Assembly: GCF_013408565.1 (NCBI RefSeq)
Contig: NZ_JACBZX010000001.1
Location: 992,001-1,056,000, forward strand
DNA length: 64,000 bases
Reading direction: 5' to 3'
DNA from: Janibacter alkaliphilus
GTDB lineage: Bacteria; Actinomycetota; Actinomycetes; Actinomycetales; Dermatophilaceae
Positions 8,159 through 17,263 of the stretch are shown piece by piece. The notes under the pieces were generated by a model. That model was not told the origin of the DNA and did no database searches. It worked only from the letters and a program-made list of their open reading frames with translations. Positions within the stretch are counted from its first letter, which is position 1. Every line of letters begins with the position of its first letter. The translations under genes and the position numbers were made by a program.

Positions 8159-9700
8159 TCACCGCTCCCCCGGCGACCAGGCGCTCTCGTGCCGCACCCC
8201 GGCCCGGTCCCCCCAGACGTCCCGGACCAGCGCCACGCACAGCGCCAGCAGGATCACCGTGAAGGGCACGGCCGCGACCACCGCGGCGTCCCGCAGGCTG
8301 CCCGGCCCGCCGGCCAGCAGCAGCACCGCGGCGAAGGCGGCCGCGAAGGACCACATCAGCCGCAGCGGCCGCGGCGGGCGCATCGACCCGCCGGAGGTCG
8401 CCGAGCCGAGCATGAAGGAGGCCGAGTCCGCCGAGGTGATGAAGAGCAGCGCCAGCACCGGCACGAGCAGACCCAGCGCCAGCCCGCTCAGCGGCAGGGT
8501 GCCCAGGACCTCCAGCGTGGCCACCGACTTGTACTCGGCCGCGACCTCGGCGACATCGGTGGCCCCGGTCCGCTCCCGCTGCAGCGCGGTCCCGCCGAGC
8601 ACCGAGAACCACGCCACGGTGACCAGCCCGGGCACGCCGACCGCCCCGAGCACCAGGCCCCGGATCGTCCGCCCGTGCGAGATCCGGGCAAGGAACGTCC
8701 CGACGAAGGGCGCCCAGGCGATCCACCACGCCCAGAAGAAGTGGGTCCACTCCCGCTGCCACGCCTGGCCGGCCTCGCCCCCTTCGGTGCCCAGGCTCAT
8801 CGGTACCAGATGCCGGACGTAGTCGGCGACCCCGGTACCGGCCGTGCCGAGGATCTCCCGGGTCGGTCCGAGCACGAGCACCAGGACGAGCAGCACCGCG
8901 CAGAGCGCGAGGTTGGCCAGGCTGAGCAGCCGGATCCCGCGGCCCAGCCCGGTCATCGCCGAGATCGTGCTCACCGTCATCAGCCCGACGATGATCGCCA
9001 CCTTGGTCCCGTACGAGTCCGGCACCGCGTGGGTGTGCTCCAGCGCCGCGTTGAGCTCGCGGGTGCCCAGGCCGAGGCTGGTGGCGACGCCGAAGAGGAT
9101 GGCGATCACCGAGAGGATGTCCACCACCGTGCCCAGCGGCCCGTCCGCGTGCCGACCGAGCAGCGGGCGCAGCGCGTCGCTGATGAGCACGGTCCGGCCC
9201 CGCCGGTAGCTGGCGTAGCCGACCGCGGCATAGAGCGCCCAGGCGTGGACGCCCCAGAAGAGGAACGACCAACGCATCCCGTCGCGGGCCGCGGCCTCGC
9301 TGCCCGGGGCCGCCTGCCCGGCCGGCGGCTCGACGGTGTGGATCAGCGGCTCGGCGGTCCCCCAGAAGAGGAAGCTCAGGCCCACCCCGGCGCTGAGCAG
9401 CATGGCCAGCCAGGAGAGCGCCCCGAACTCCGGCCGCGAGTCCGGCTCGCCGAGCCGGATCCGCCCCAGCGGGCTGATCGCCAGGCCGAGCACGACGAGC
9501 AGCACGACGAGCACGGTCAGCGGGTAGACCGGCCCGAGCCGCTCGACGACACCCTCCCGGATGCCCCCGACGGTGTCGGCGACCGTCTCCGGGGAGAGCA
9601 CCCCGACGAGCACGAAGGTGAGCGAGAAGGTCACCGAGACCCAGAAGACCGCCCCGAGCCGCGGCCGGGCCGCCGACGGCTCGGGCGGGGCGCTGGTCAT
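8159..9700 (-). CDS. BCCT family betaine/carnitine/choline transporter
   Basis: A 513-residue membrane protein with the BCCT fold. LSAGVGLSFLFWGTAEPL is the conserved TM3-4 stretch (G-x-G-x-G-x-x-F-W-G-x-x-E-P), followed by FLFWGVHAWALYA, and a conserved Trp-rich TM8 segment THFFWAWWIAWAPFVGTF. BCCT carriers import quaternary ammonium osmolytes such as glycine betaine using Na+ or H+. The C-terminus is short, without a long cytosolic osmosensing tail. The ATG at 9700 fits the hydrophilic N-terminus. It is divergent from the PhoD-type phosphatase at 9772. Confidence 0.93.
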   Translation of the reverse strand: MTSAPPEPSAARPRLGAVFWVSVTFSLTFVLVGVLSPETVADTVGGIREGVVERLGPVYPLTVLVVLLVVLGLAISPLGRIRLGEPDSRPEFGALSWLAMLLSAGVGLSFLFWGTAEPLIHTVEPPAGQAAPGSEAAARDGMRWSFLFWGVHAWALYAAVGYASYRRGRTVLISDALRPLLGRHADGPLGTVVDILSVIAILFGVATSLGLGTRELNAALEHTHAVPDSYGTKVAIIVGLMTVSTISAMTGLGRGIRLLSLANLALCAVLLVLVLVLGPTREILGTAGTGVADYVRHLVPMSLGTEGGEAGQAWQREWTHFFWAWWIAWAPFVGTFLARISHGRTIRGLVLGAVGVPGLVTVAWFSVLGGTALQRERTGATDVAEVAAEYKSVATLEVLGTLPLSGLALGLLVPVLALLFITSADSASFMLGSATSGGSMRPPRPLRLMWSFAAAFAAVLLLAGGPGSLRDAAVVAAVPFTVILLALCVALVRDVWGDRAGVRHESAWSPGER

Positions 9701-9771
9701 GCTCCGTCAGCCTAGCCAGCACCTGATCGGTTCTCGGCGGACGCACAGCCTCCCCGTGCGAGACTGAGCCG

Positions 9772-11571
9772 ATGCCTACTCTCCTGCTCGGCCCCCTCGT
9801 GCGCAGCGTCGAGGCCACCTCGGCCGCGGTGTGGGTGGAGACCGACACCGCCTGCCAGGTGCGCGTCACCGCCGGCGACGTCGAGGCCGTCGCCCCCACC
9901 TTCGCCGTGCACGGCCACCACTACGCCCTCGTGATCGTCGACGGCCTGCCCACCGGCGAGGCCACGCCCTACCAGGTGCACCTCGACGAGACCGGCGTGT
10001 GGCCGCTGCCGGACTCCCCCTTCCCGCCGTCGGTGCTGGCGACGATGGACCCGGAGAAGCCGCTGCGGCTGGCCTTCGGCTCGTGCCGCACCAGCGTCCC
10101 GCACGACGCGGAGGGCAACGCCACCCACGGGGTGGACGCGCTGCGCGCCTACGCGCTGCGGATGGCCGGGCTGAGCCGCTCCGACCAGGACCCGGAGGGG
10201 CAGCAGGTGCGCTGGCCGGACATGGTGCTCTTCCTCGGCGACCAGGTCTACGCCGACGAGACCACCGAGCCGATGCGCGAGTTCATCGCCTCCCGACGGT
10301 CGCTGGACGAGCCGCCGTGGGACGAGCTGAAGGACTACGACGAGTACGCCCACCTCTACAAGATCGCCTGGTCCGACCCGGCGATCCGGTGGCTGCTCTC
10401 CACGCTGCCGAGCGCGATGATCTTCGACGACCACGACGTGCGCGACGACTGGAACACCTCGCTCACCTGGCGCCGGCAGATGGAGGCCACCTCGTGGTGG
10501 CACGAGCGGATCGTCTCCGGGCTGGCCTCCTACTGGGTCTACCAGCACCTGGGCAACCTCACCGCCGCCGCCCGCGCCGGGGATGCGCTGTGGCAGCGGA
10601 TCCAGGCCCAGGACGGTGCCGGCGAGCTCGACCTCGGGCCGGAGCTGGACGCCTTCGCCGACCGGGTCAACGAGGACCCCACCGCCTACCGCTTCAGCTA
10701 CGTGCGCGACTTCGGCACCGAGGCGCGGCTCGTCGTCGTCGACAGCCGGGCCGCGCGGGTGCTCGAGCCGGGACGGCGCTCGATCGTCGACGACGTCGAG
10801 ATGGCCTGGCTGGACGAGCAGCTGACCGGCGGCTTCGACCACCTGCTCATCGGCACCTCGCTGCCCTTCCTGTTGGCCCGCGGGCTGCACCACCTGGAGG
10901 CCTTCAACGAGGCGCTCGCCTCCGGGGTGTGGGGCGAGCGCGCCGCCCGGGTCGGCGAGAAATTGCGGCAGGCCGTGGACATGGAGCACTGGGCCGCCTT
11001 CCAGGACGGCTTCGCCGAGGTCAGCGACATGGTCGTGTCGGTGGCCTCCGGGGAGCGCGGCCCCGCGCCGGCGACGGTCACCTTCCTCTCCGGGGACGTG
11101 CACCACAGCTACGTCTCGGAGGCCACCCACAGCCGACGGCGCCAGAAGGAGGGAGCCGCGCCGCTGCGCAGCCGGGTCATCCAGGCGGTCTGCTCCCCGA
11201 TCCGCAACCCGCTGCCGCGGGCGGTGCGCTTCGGCACCGCCTTCCTCTCCTACGGGGTGGCCGGGCCGATCGGTCGCGCCGCCTCGCTGTCCACCCGGGT
11301 GCGCAACCCGGTGCTCGGCTGGGAGTACCTGCGCGGGCCGTGGTTCGACAACAACCTGGCCACCCTCGAGGTGCACGGCCGCGACCTGCGGATGTGGTGG
11401 GCCCGGGGAGTGGTGCACGACGGCCAGCACGACCGGCCGCGCCTGGAGCAGGTCGCCGACATCACCGTCCGCGAGCAGGCGTCCCAGCACTCCCGCACCG
11501 GTCGGGAGGACGAGACGGGCGAGTCCGGCCAGCCCGGTACGGCGCAGCGGCAGGGTGCCACCAGCGGCTGA
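9772..11571 (+). CDS. PhoD-like alkaline phosphatase/phosphodiesterase
   Basis: A 599-residue metallophosphatase of the PhoD type: an N-terminal beta domain (LLGPLVRSVEATSAAVWVE), then LAFGSCRTS, VLFLGDQVYADET, MIFDDHDVRDDW and FLSGDVHHSYV, which supply the metal-binding Asp, Asn and His residues. No Tat or Sec signal is visible, so it is probably cytosolic, like many uncharacterised actinobacterial members. The last 40 residues are low-complexity and may not be structured. The ATG at 9772 lacks a strong ribosome binding site but matches the domain boundary. Confidence 0.88.
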   Translation: MPTLLLGPLVRSVEATSAAVWVETDTACQVRVTAGDVEAVAPTFAVHGHHYALVIVDGLPTGEATPYQVHLDETGVWPLPDSPFPPSVLATMDPEKPLRLAFGSCRTSVPHDAEGNATHGVDALRAYALRMAGLSRSDQDPEGQQVRWPDMVLFLGDQVYADETTEPMREFIASRRSLDEPPWDELKDYDEYAHLYKIAWSDPAIRWLLSTLPSAMIFDDHDVRDDWNTSLTWRRQMEATSWWHERIVSGLASYWVYQHLGNLTAAARAGDALWQRIQAQDGAGELDLGPELDAFADRVNEDPTAYRFSYVRDFGTEARLVVVDSRAARVLEPGRRSIVDDVEMAWLDEQLTGGFDHLLIGTSLPFLLARGLHHLEAFNEALASGVWGERAARVGEKLRQAVDMEHWAAFQDGFAEVSDMVVSVASGERGPAPATVTFLSGDVHHSYVSEATHSRRRQKEGAAPLRSRVIQAVCSPIRNPLPRAVRFGTAFLSYGVAGPIGRAASLSTRVRNPVLGWEYLRGPWFDNNLATLEVHGRDLRMWWARGVVHDGQHDRPRLEQVADITVREQASQHSRTGREDETGESGQPGTAQRQGATSG

Positions 11572-11720
11572 CCCCGCCCCACGCCCTTCCGGCCAGCGGC
11601 TGACCAGCGCGGACGGTGCGCCACGGGCGGCGAGCCGGTAGCCTGGGGTCCGCGATCCTCGACGTCGACCCTTGGTCTCCGAGGCTCGCTCCCCTGGCAC
11701 CCTGAGGAAGGCACCCGCGC

Positions 11721-12845
11721 ATGGCGACGTCCCGTCACGCGTGGGTCGACGTCGCCAAGGCGATGTCGATCATCCTCGTCGTCGCCCACCACGGGCGCGG
11801 CGCGATGGCCACCATCGGTGTCGACGACCCGGCGGTGGACGCGACCGTGCGCTTCTTCACCGAGCTGCGGATGCCGCTCTTCTTCACCGCCTCCGGGCTC
11901 TTCGCGGCCAGCTGGGTGCGGCGCAGCTGGGGCGAGCTGGTCCAGGGCAAGCTGGCCCTGCTCATCTGGGTCTTCCTGCTGTGGCAGCCGGTGGTCATCG
12001 CCTACCAGGCGGCCAACATGCTGTGGATGGCGCAGCCGCCGCGCACCCCGGACGAGGGCCTGCTCTGGACGCTGATCACCGCGCCGCTGAAGCCGCGCGG
12101 CGAGGTGTGGTTCCTCTGGGCGCTGGTCTGGTACTTCGTGCTCGCCCGGGCCACCGCGCGGTGGCCGCGCGGGCTGGTGCTCGGGGCCGCCGCCGCGGTC
12201 TCGGTGGCCTGGGCGCTGATCTACCCGAACCTCCCGCTCGGGGTGCCGACGATGCTCGGCGTGTGGTCGGGGCTGCCGAAGTTCATCGTCTTCTTCGCCG
12301 CCGGCCTGGTGCTCTCGCCGCGGATCCTGACGTTCTTCGGGGGGCTGCGGCCGTTGCCGGCGCTCGCGCTGACGCTGCCCTGGGTGGCCGCGGTGCTGCT
12401 CCAGCGCAACCACGGCGGCGGCGAGGCGACGGCCCACCTGCTCATCGGGGTGCTCGGCGTCGTCGCCGGCTTCGCCATCGCCACCAGGCTGGCGTCGGTG
12501 GCCGGCCTCGCCCGGCTCGGCCAGCTCACCCTGCCGGTCTACGTCGCGCACACCGCGATGCTCACCGCCCTCGGGGTGCTCATCGCGAACACCCCGCTGC
12601 TCGGCCCGGCCCAGGCCAACCCCGCGATCACCATGCTGCTCGTCGTGCCGACCGCGATCCTGCTGTCGCTGCAGCTGCACACCTGGGCGACGTCCCGCCC
12701 GGTCGCGCGCTACGCCTACCTGCCTCCGCCGTGGTTCCTCGGCGCCGGGCGCTACGGCCGGGCAACGCGCACGCCAGCCTCCTCGTCGGGCGCGACCCAG
12801 CAGCTGACAGCAGCTCCGGCACGGCCCGAGTCCGATCCTCGCTGA
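11721..12845 (+). CDS. acyltransferase 3 family membrane protein
   Basis: A 374-residue protein with about ten hydrophobic segments. The first helix has HAWVDVAKAMSIILVVAHHG, matching the Arg/Asp-rich start of the acyltransferase-3 (OafA/YrhL-like) family, followed by LRMPLFFTASGLF. These enzymes O-acylate cell-surface sugars or other exported molecules. AGGAAGG stands ten bases before the ATG. The 148-bp upstream gap shows no clear signal. Its acceptor cannot be told, because no polysaccharide cluster is adjacent. Confidence 0.85.
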   Translation: MATSRHAWVDVAKAMSIILVVAHHGRGAMATIGVDDPAVDATVRFFTELRMPLFFTASGLFAASWVRRSWGELVQGKLALLIWVFLLWQPVVIAYQAANMLWMAQPPRTPDEGLLWTLITAPLKPRGEVWFLWALVWYFVLARATARWPRGLVLGAAAAVSVAWALIYPNLPLGVPTMLGVWSGLPKFIVFFAAGLVLSPRILTFFGGLRPLPALALTLPWVAAVLLQRNHGGGEATAHLLIGVLGVVAGFAIATRLASVAGLARLGQLTLPVYVAHTAMLTALGVLIANTPLLGPAQANPAITMLLVVPTAILLSLQLHTWATSRPVARYAYLPPPWFLGAGRYGRATRTPASSSGATQQLTAAPARPESDPR

Positions 12846-13004
12846 GCGACGAGGCGCCGCTGCTGACGACCGTCCCGGCCGGGTCGCGGCGAGGCGGCAC
12901 CAGGGGTCCGCAGCGGGACCCTTCCTCGGTGACGGCAGCACCTCCGTCACCGACCGCGCGGGTAGCATGGCCGTGCAGCGATCACTTGGGCCAGGAGGTG
13001 GGCG

Positions 13005-13625
13005 ATGGACGCCATCCCTGGCCCCCACCGTTCCGCAGGCGGCCTGCTGCCGGTCGGCCGCGAGCGGTCGGACGCTGCGGCGAACAGGGCCAGGATCCTC
13101 GCGTCGGCAGCCGTGCTCAGTGACCAGCGTGGCCTCGCCAACCTCCGGATGGACGAGGTCGCCGAGCATGCCGGGGTCGGTGTCGGCACCATCTATCGTC
13201 GTTTCGGCGACCGCTCCGGACTCATCCTGGCCCTGGTCGATCACAGCGAGGTGGAGTTCCAGCAGGCCTTCCTCTTCGGTCCACCCCCGCTGGGACCTGG
13301 CGCCGATCCCCTGGCCCGGATCCGAGCCTTCGTCCGGGCATTCGTCGATCGCGTGGTCCTGCGCGGGGAGGCCCTGCTCGTCGCCGAGACCTCCGCGCCC
13401 TTCGGTCGGTTCAGCCGCGCGTACGGGCTGCATCACACGCATCTGGCATCGCAGATCGCCGCCGCTGATCCCGAGGCCGACGCGGCATGGCTCGCGGACG
13501 CGGTGCTCGCGGCCATGTCGGCGGAGCTGGTTCAGTACCAGCTGGACGAACGACGGTGGACGGCGGAACGTATCGTCGACGGCGTCCTGACGCTCGTGGC
13601 TGCCTCGGTGCGGACCACCTCGTGA
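13005..13625 (+). CDS. TetR/AcrR family transcriptional regulator
   Basis: A 206-residue protein. Residues 20-75 form the TetR DNA-binding domain: RARILASAAVLSDQRG, LRMDEVAEHAGVGVGTIYRRFGDRSGLI. The C-terminal half is an all-helical ligand/dimer domain of unknown specificity. An AGGAGG lies seven bases before the ATG at 13005. The next gene, wrbA, is convergent; the nearest plus-strand partner is the hydroquinone reductase at 14509, so whether this regulator controls the wrbA region is only a guess. Confidence 0.88.
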   Translation: MDAIPGPHRSAGGLLPVGRERSDAAANRARILASAAVLSDQRGLANLRMDEVAEHAGVGVGTIYRRFGDRSGLILALVDHSEVEFQQAFLFGPPPLGPGADPLARIRAFVRAFVDRVVLRGEALLVAETSAPFGRFSRAYGLHHTHLASQIAAADPEADAAWLADAVLAAMSAELVQYQLDERRWTAERIVDGVLTLVAASVRTTS

Positions 13626-13685
13626 CGCGTTGACGAGACGGTCCGTCCTTCTCTGAGATCACGCATTGCGCCGCGGACCGGACGG

Positions 13686-14285
13686 TCACCTCACCATCAC
13701 CGGAGCCAGCAGAGCCGCCTTCTCGACCACCCGACGGCCCTGGAACCGGGCGGCGGCCAGCGCGGCCTCGTCCGGTCGGCCGGTCGCACTGCTCCCGTAC
13801 GGATTTCCTCCCGCGGGGAAGATGCAGTCATCGGTGTACCCGGGAGGTACGAGGATGCATCCCCAGTGGATGAAGACGTTGTAGAGCCCGAGCAGGGTCG
13901 ACTCCTGGCCACCGTGCTGCTCCGCCGTGCTGACGAACCCTGACGCCACCTTGTCCGCGAGCCGACCCTCCTCCCAGATCCCACCAGTGGTGTCGATGAA
14001 CTGCTTCAGCTGGCTCGCCATGACGCCGAACCGGGTCGGCGTCCCGAAGATCAGCGCGTCGGCCCACACGAGATCCTCGTGGCTCACCTCGGCGACGTCC
14101 TGGGTCGCCTGCGCATGGGCTGCCCATTCCGGGTTGGATGCGATGGCGGCCGGAGGCGCGAGCTCGGGGACTCGCCGGAGCCGCACCTCTGCTCCCGCCT
14201 CCTCCGCCCCGTCACGGATCGCTTGCGCCATCGCGTGCACGTTCCCGGTCGCGCTGTAGTAGACGATCGTCAGTCGAGCTGTCAT
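13686..14285 (-). CDS. wrbA: NAD(P)H:quinone oxidoreductase, WrbA family
   Basis: A 199-residue flavodoxin-fold protein. FMN phosphate loop: YYSATGNVHAMAQAI; then FGTPTRFGVMASQLKQFIDTTGGIW, a WrbA signature, and the GGNPYGSS segment near the C-terminus. WrbA enzymes reduce quinones by two electrons to hydroquinones and so avoid semiquinone radicals. AAGGAG stands eight bases before the ATG at 14285. It is divergent from a glutathionyl-hydroquinone-reductase-like gene across an intergenic region with paired operators, which supports a joint quinone-detoxification role. Confidence 0.92.
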   Translation of the reverse strand: MTARLTIVYYSATGNVHAMAQAIRDGAEEAGAEVRLRRVPELAPPAAIASNPEWAAHAQATQDVAEVSHEDLVWADALIFGTPTRFGVMASQLKQFIDTTGGIWEEGRLADKVASGFVSTAEQHGGQESTLLGLYNVFIHWGCILVPPGYTDDCIFPAGGNPYGSSATGRPDEAALAAARFQGRRVVEKAALLAPVMVR

Positions 14286-14341
14286 GTCTCGGTCTCCTTG
14301 CGTCTCGGTCTGCCGATGATCGGCGCCACTATTGAAGCAAA

Positions 14342-14457
14342 GCGGAGTATGTTCCGCAACGGCCCGCTCCTGCGAAACACATGCAGCTGCATGTAAAGAT
14401 GCCACGTGAGCGCCCTGCTCTCGATGAGCGAGCCCCTACTATTCGGAATATGTTCCG
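14342..14457. promoter_or_regulatory. paired operator sites between wrbA and the hydroquinone reductase
   Basis: GCGGAGTATGTTCCGC at 14342-14357 and CGGAATATGTTCCG at 14444-14457 are near-identical inverted repeats (arms CGGAA/TTCCG around TATG) 102 bp apart, one near each divergent gene. Between them at 14379-14394 is a perfect 16-bp palindrome, ACATGCAGCTGCATGT. The layout indicates a shared repressor or activator for the divergent pair, possibly with a second regulator at the central palindrome. Confidence 0.65.
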
Positions 14458-14508
14458 CGCAGGGCACCGCACCTCTGGTCGTCGGACCGCGACACCCAGG
14501 ACCCGGCC

Positions 14509-15546
14509 ATGAGCCCGGGGCCCGACCCGCTGGACCGGCCGGGGACGACCGGCACCCGACATGACGGTCCGATCGTCGCCCGCTTCGGGCCGGGCGACGG
14601 GGACCGCACGCCCGAGGCTGGCCGGTACCGGCTCGTCGTGGCACGGGCCTGCCCGTGGTCGCACCGGGCCGTGATCGCCCGTCGACTTCTCGGGCTCGAG
14701 AGCGCGATCTCGATGGCGGTCGTGCATCCCCTGCACGACGACGAGGTCGGCTGGAACTTCGGCCTCTACCCGGGTGGTCGTGATCCGGTGCTCGGGGTCA
14801 GCACCTTGCGTGAGGCGTACCAGGCGGCGCGACCCGGCTACTCGGGGGGCATCTCGGTGCCTGCGCTCGTGGACACGACCGACGGAACCGTCGTGACCAA
14901 CGACCACCCGAGCCTGACCCTGGAGCTCAGCAGCAGCTGGCGACCGCTGCACCGCCCCCGTGCACCCGAGCTGCTGCCTACCGGTCGCGGGCACGAGATA
15001 GACGAGCTGCACGCCCTCATCGAACTCGTCGCCATCGCCCCGTACCGCGCTGGCTTCGCCGACGGGCAGAGAGAGCACGACGAGGCGGTCGCGCAGCTCT
15101 TCGCCGGCCTCGACACCGTGGAGGGCCGGCTCAGCCGACAGCGCTTCCTGCTCGGCGGGAGCCTCAGCGAGCCGGACCTCCGGCTGTGGCCGGTGCTGGT
15201 GCGCCTCGACCCCGTCTACCGACCCCTGTTCCGCTGCAGCTGGAAGGACCTCTCGCACGCCTACCCCGCGCTCTGGGGCTACGCCCGCGACCTCCTCCAC
15301 CTCCCCGGTTTCGGGGACACCCTCGACCTGCGGGCGACCATGGAGCACTACTTCGGCCAGCTGCGGGCGCTCAACCCGAGCGGCGTCGTCCCACGGACCC
15401 CCGACCCGGGACCGTGGCTCGCGCCGCACGGCCGGGAGGCGCTCGGTGGGCACCCCTTCGGCGACGGTGAGCCGCCACCACCACCCGAGGCGCAGGAGCG
15501 GGTCACCAGCCCGTGGGTGCCGGACGGCCGGGAGACACAGCGATGA
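14509..15546 (+). CDS. glutathionyl-hydroquinone-reductase-like protein (Xi-class GST)
   Basis: A 345-residue protein with the active-site motif RACPWSHRAVIAR, as in the C-P-W-[AS]-H-R site of Xi-class GSTs (YqjG/ECM4). These remove thiol groups from conjugated hydroquinones through the Cys. NFGLYPGGRDPVLGV and the C-terminal helical domain (FLLGGSLSEPDLRLWPVLVRLD) also match the family. Actinomycetes use mycothiol rather than glutathione, so the physiological thiol is probably mycothiol; that is inference. The C-terminal 40 residues are Pro-rich. Its promoter region is shared with wrbA. Confidence 0.85.
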   Translation: MSPGPDPLDRPGTTGTRHDGPIVARFGPGDGDRTPEAGRYRLVVARACPWSHRAVIARRLLGLESAISMAVVHPLHDDEVGWNFGLYPGGRDPVLGVSTLREAYQAARPGYSGGISVPALVDTTDGTVVTNDHPSLTLELSSSWRPLHRPRAPELLPTGRGHEIDELHALIELVAIAPYRAGFADGQREHDEAVAQLFAGLDTVEGRLSRQRFLLGGSLSEPDLRLWPVLVRLDPVYRPLFRCSWKDLSHAYPALWGYARDLLHLPGFGDTLDLRATMEHYFGQLRALNPSGVVPRTPDPGPWLAPHGREALGGHPFGDGEPPPPPEAQERVTSPWVPDGRETQR

Positions 15547-15689
15547 GCCTGGGACTCTCCCGGTCGATCCGCGGGTCGCGGGTGCTCGCCACCGTGCACC
15601 GGACGGCGAGGGTGGCCGATCCGCTCCGGGCAGGTCACCCGAGGCCGCCGTCCTTGCTCGCTCCCCTCGGCCCGAGCATCCGTTGACCC

Positions 15690-15919
15690 CGCAGCAGCCG
15701 AAGCGCTTCAATCTCCTGATGTCCCGCTCCCGCCTCGCCGAGGATGCCGCCCGAGCCGGCACCTCCTCTGCGGCGGTGACCCCGTTGCCGGCGCGAGCAG
15801 GGCGCGGCACCCAGGGGCACGAGCTGCTCTGGGGCGGCCTCGTCATGGGCGGCGTCATCAACCTCGCGACCTACCCGGTGCCGGTCGAGAACGGAGCCGT
15901 CCGTGTCGAGCACGACTGA
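15690..15919 (+). pseudogene. possible remnant of a Rieske-type ferredoxin gene
   Basis: The 356-bp stretch between the hydroquinone reductase and the ferredoxin reductase holds no complete recognisable gene. A 47-codon frame starts at 15543 (ATGA overlap) but resembles nothing. A second frame ending at 15919 reads GGVINLATYPVPVENGAVRVEHD, which resembles the extreme C-terminus of Rieske ferredoxins (TYPV-x-VE-x-G). The Cys-His cluster motifs are missing. A ferredoxin gene before a ferredoxin reductase would make sense, so this may be a degraded partner. It could equally be a real 66-residue protein from the ATG at 15719. Confidence 0.3.
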
Positions 15920-17246
15920 GCTGCACCGCGGCCCGCGCGTCGTCGTCGTCGGTGGCGGCGAGTGCGGCGCCCGGGTCGCGCACGAGCTGGCGACCGGCGG
16001 GTGGCCAGGGTCGATCGTGCTGCTCGGCGAGGAGGACCGGCCGACGTACGAGCGGCCGCCGCTGTCGAAGGCCATGCTCGTGGACCCTGACCCGCAGCCG
16101 GTCGAGCCCTACCGCGACGGGCGGCTGGACCTGCCCGGGCTGACCGTGCGGCCCGGGGTGCAGGTGACCGCGGTGGACACGGCCGCTGGGACCGTGACCC
16201 TCGCCGACGGCGAGACCGTCGGCTACGACCGACTGGTGCTGGCCACCGGGGCGCGTCCGCGTCGGCTGGCGGACCTGCCCACCGAGGTGCCGGTGCTGCG
16301 CACCCTCGACGACGCCACCGCGCTGCGCGAAGCGCTGGAGGCGGCCCGAGGCACGGGCGGACGGCTGCTCGTCATCGGGGCCGGGCTGATCGGTCTCGAG
16401 GTGGCCGCCAGCGCGCGGACCCTGGGGGTCGAGGTCACCGTCGTCGAGGCCGCGGAGCGGGCGCTCTCCCGGGCGGTCCCCGAACCGGTCGCCGAGACGG
16501 TGCTGGCCCGCCACCGCGCCGAAGGGGTGGACCTGCGCCTGGCCACGACGGTCAGCTCGCTGGAGCGCTCCGGAGGTCGCTGGCGGGCTGCCCTGTCCGC
16601 CGGGACCGAGGTGGCGGCCGACGTCGTGGTGCAGGCGGTCGGCGCCCTCCCGGAGACCACGCTCGCCGAGCAGGCCGGGCTGGAGGTCGACGACGGCATC
16701 GTCGTGGACGCGCAGCTGCGCACCAGCGCCCCCGGGGTCTGGGCGGCCGGGGACTGCTGCCGGGCCACGGTGCCGGTGGCCGGGCGAGCGGTGCGGCTGG
16801 AGTCGTGGCGGATGGCCCACGACCAGGCGGTCGCCGTGGCGGCGTCGCTGCTGGCCGGTCTGCTCGCGGCCGGCGCCTCGACGGGCACGGACGCCTCGGC
16901 GGGCACCGGTGGCTCGCCGGGCGCGGACGGCACGGCGGGAGGCGGTGCGGAGCCGGCCGGTCTGCAGGCGGTGCCGTGGTTCTGGTCCGACCAGTACGAC
17001 CTGACCCTGCAGGTCTCCGGTCTCGCCGACCTCGCCGAGCGCTGGGTGACCCGGCCCCGCCCGGACGGCACCGAGGTGCTGCTGGGTCTCGCGTCCGACG
17101 GTCGGCTGGTGTGCGCCGCAGGAGTCGGCCGGGCCCAGGTCGCCAAGGACGTGCGGATGGCCGAACGACTCATCGCCGCCGGCGCCCACCCGGACCCCGA
17201 CGCCCTGGCCGACCCCGCCCTCCCCCTTCGCTCCCTCCTGACCTGA
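15903..17246 (+). CDS. ferredoxin/rubredoxin-reductase-type FAD oxidoreductase
   Basis: A 447-residue flavoprotein of the putidaredoxin-reductase type: VVVVGGGECGARVAHEL (FAD), RPTYERPPLSKAML (hallmark of this group), LVLATGARPR, LLVIGAGLIGLEVAASA (NAD(P)H) and VWAAGDCC. The family passes electrons from NAD(P)H to ferredoxins that serve oxygenases or P450s. An unusual Gly/Ala/Thr-rich insertion sits near residues 315-345. The GTG start at 15903 overlaps the end of the degraded reading frame before it. No oxygenase or intact ferredoxin is present nearby. Confidence 0.85.
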   Translation: MSSTTELHRGPRVVVVGGGECGARVAHELATGGWPGSIVLLGEEDRPTYERPPLSKAMLVDPDPQPVEPYRDGRLDLPGLTVRPGVQVTAVDTAAGTVTLADGETVGYDRLVLATGARPRRLADLPTEVPVLRTLDDATALREALEAARGTGGRLLVIGAGLIGLEVAASARTLGVEVTVVEAAERALSRAVPEPVAETVLARHRAEGVDLRLATTVSSLERSGGRWRAALSAGTEVAADVVVQAVGALPETTLAEQAGLEVDDGIVVDAQLRTSAPGVWAAGDCCRATVPVAGRAVRLESWRMAHDQAVAVAASLLAGLLAAGASTGTDASAGTGGSPGADGTAGGGAEPAGLQAVPWFWSDQYDLTLQVSGLADLAERWVTRPRPDGTEVLLGLASDGRLVCAAGVGRAQVAKDVRMAERLIAAGAHPDPDALADPALPLRSLLT

Positions 17247-17263
17247 CCGCCCCACCCACCTCC

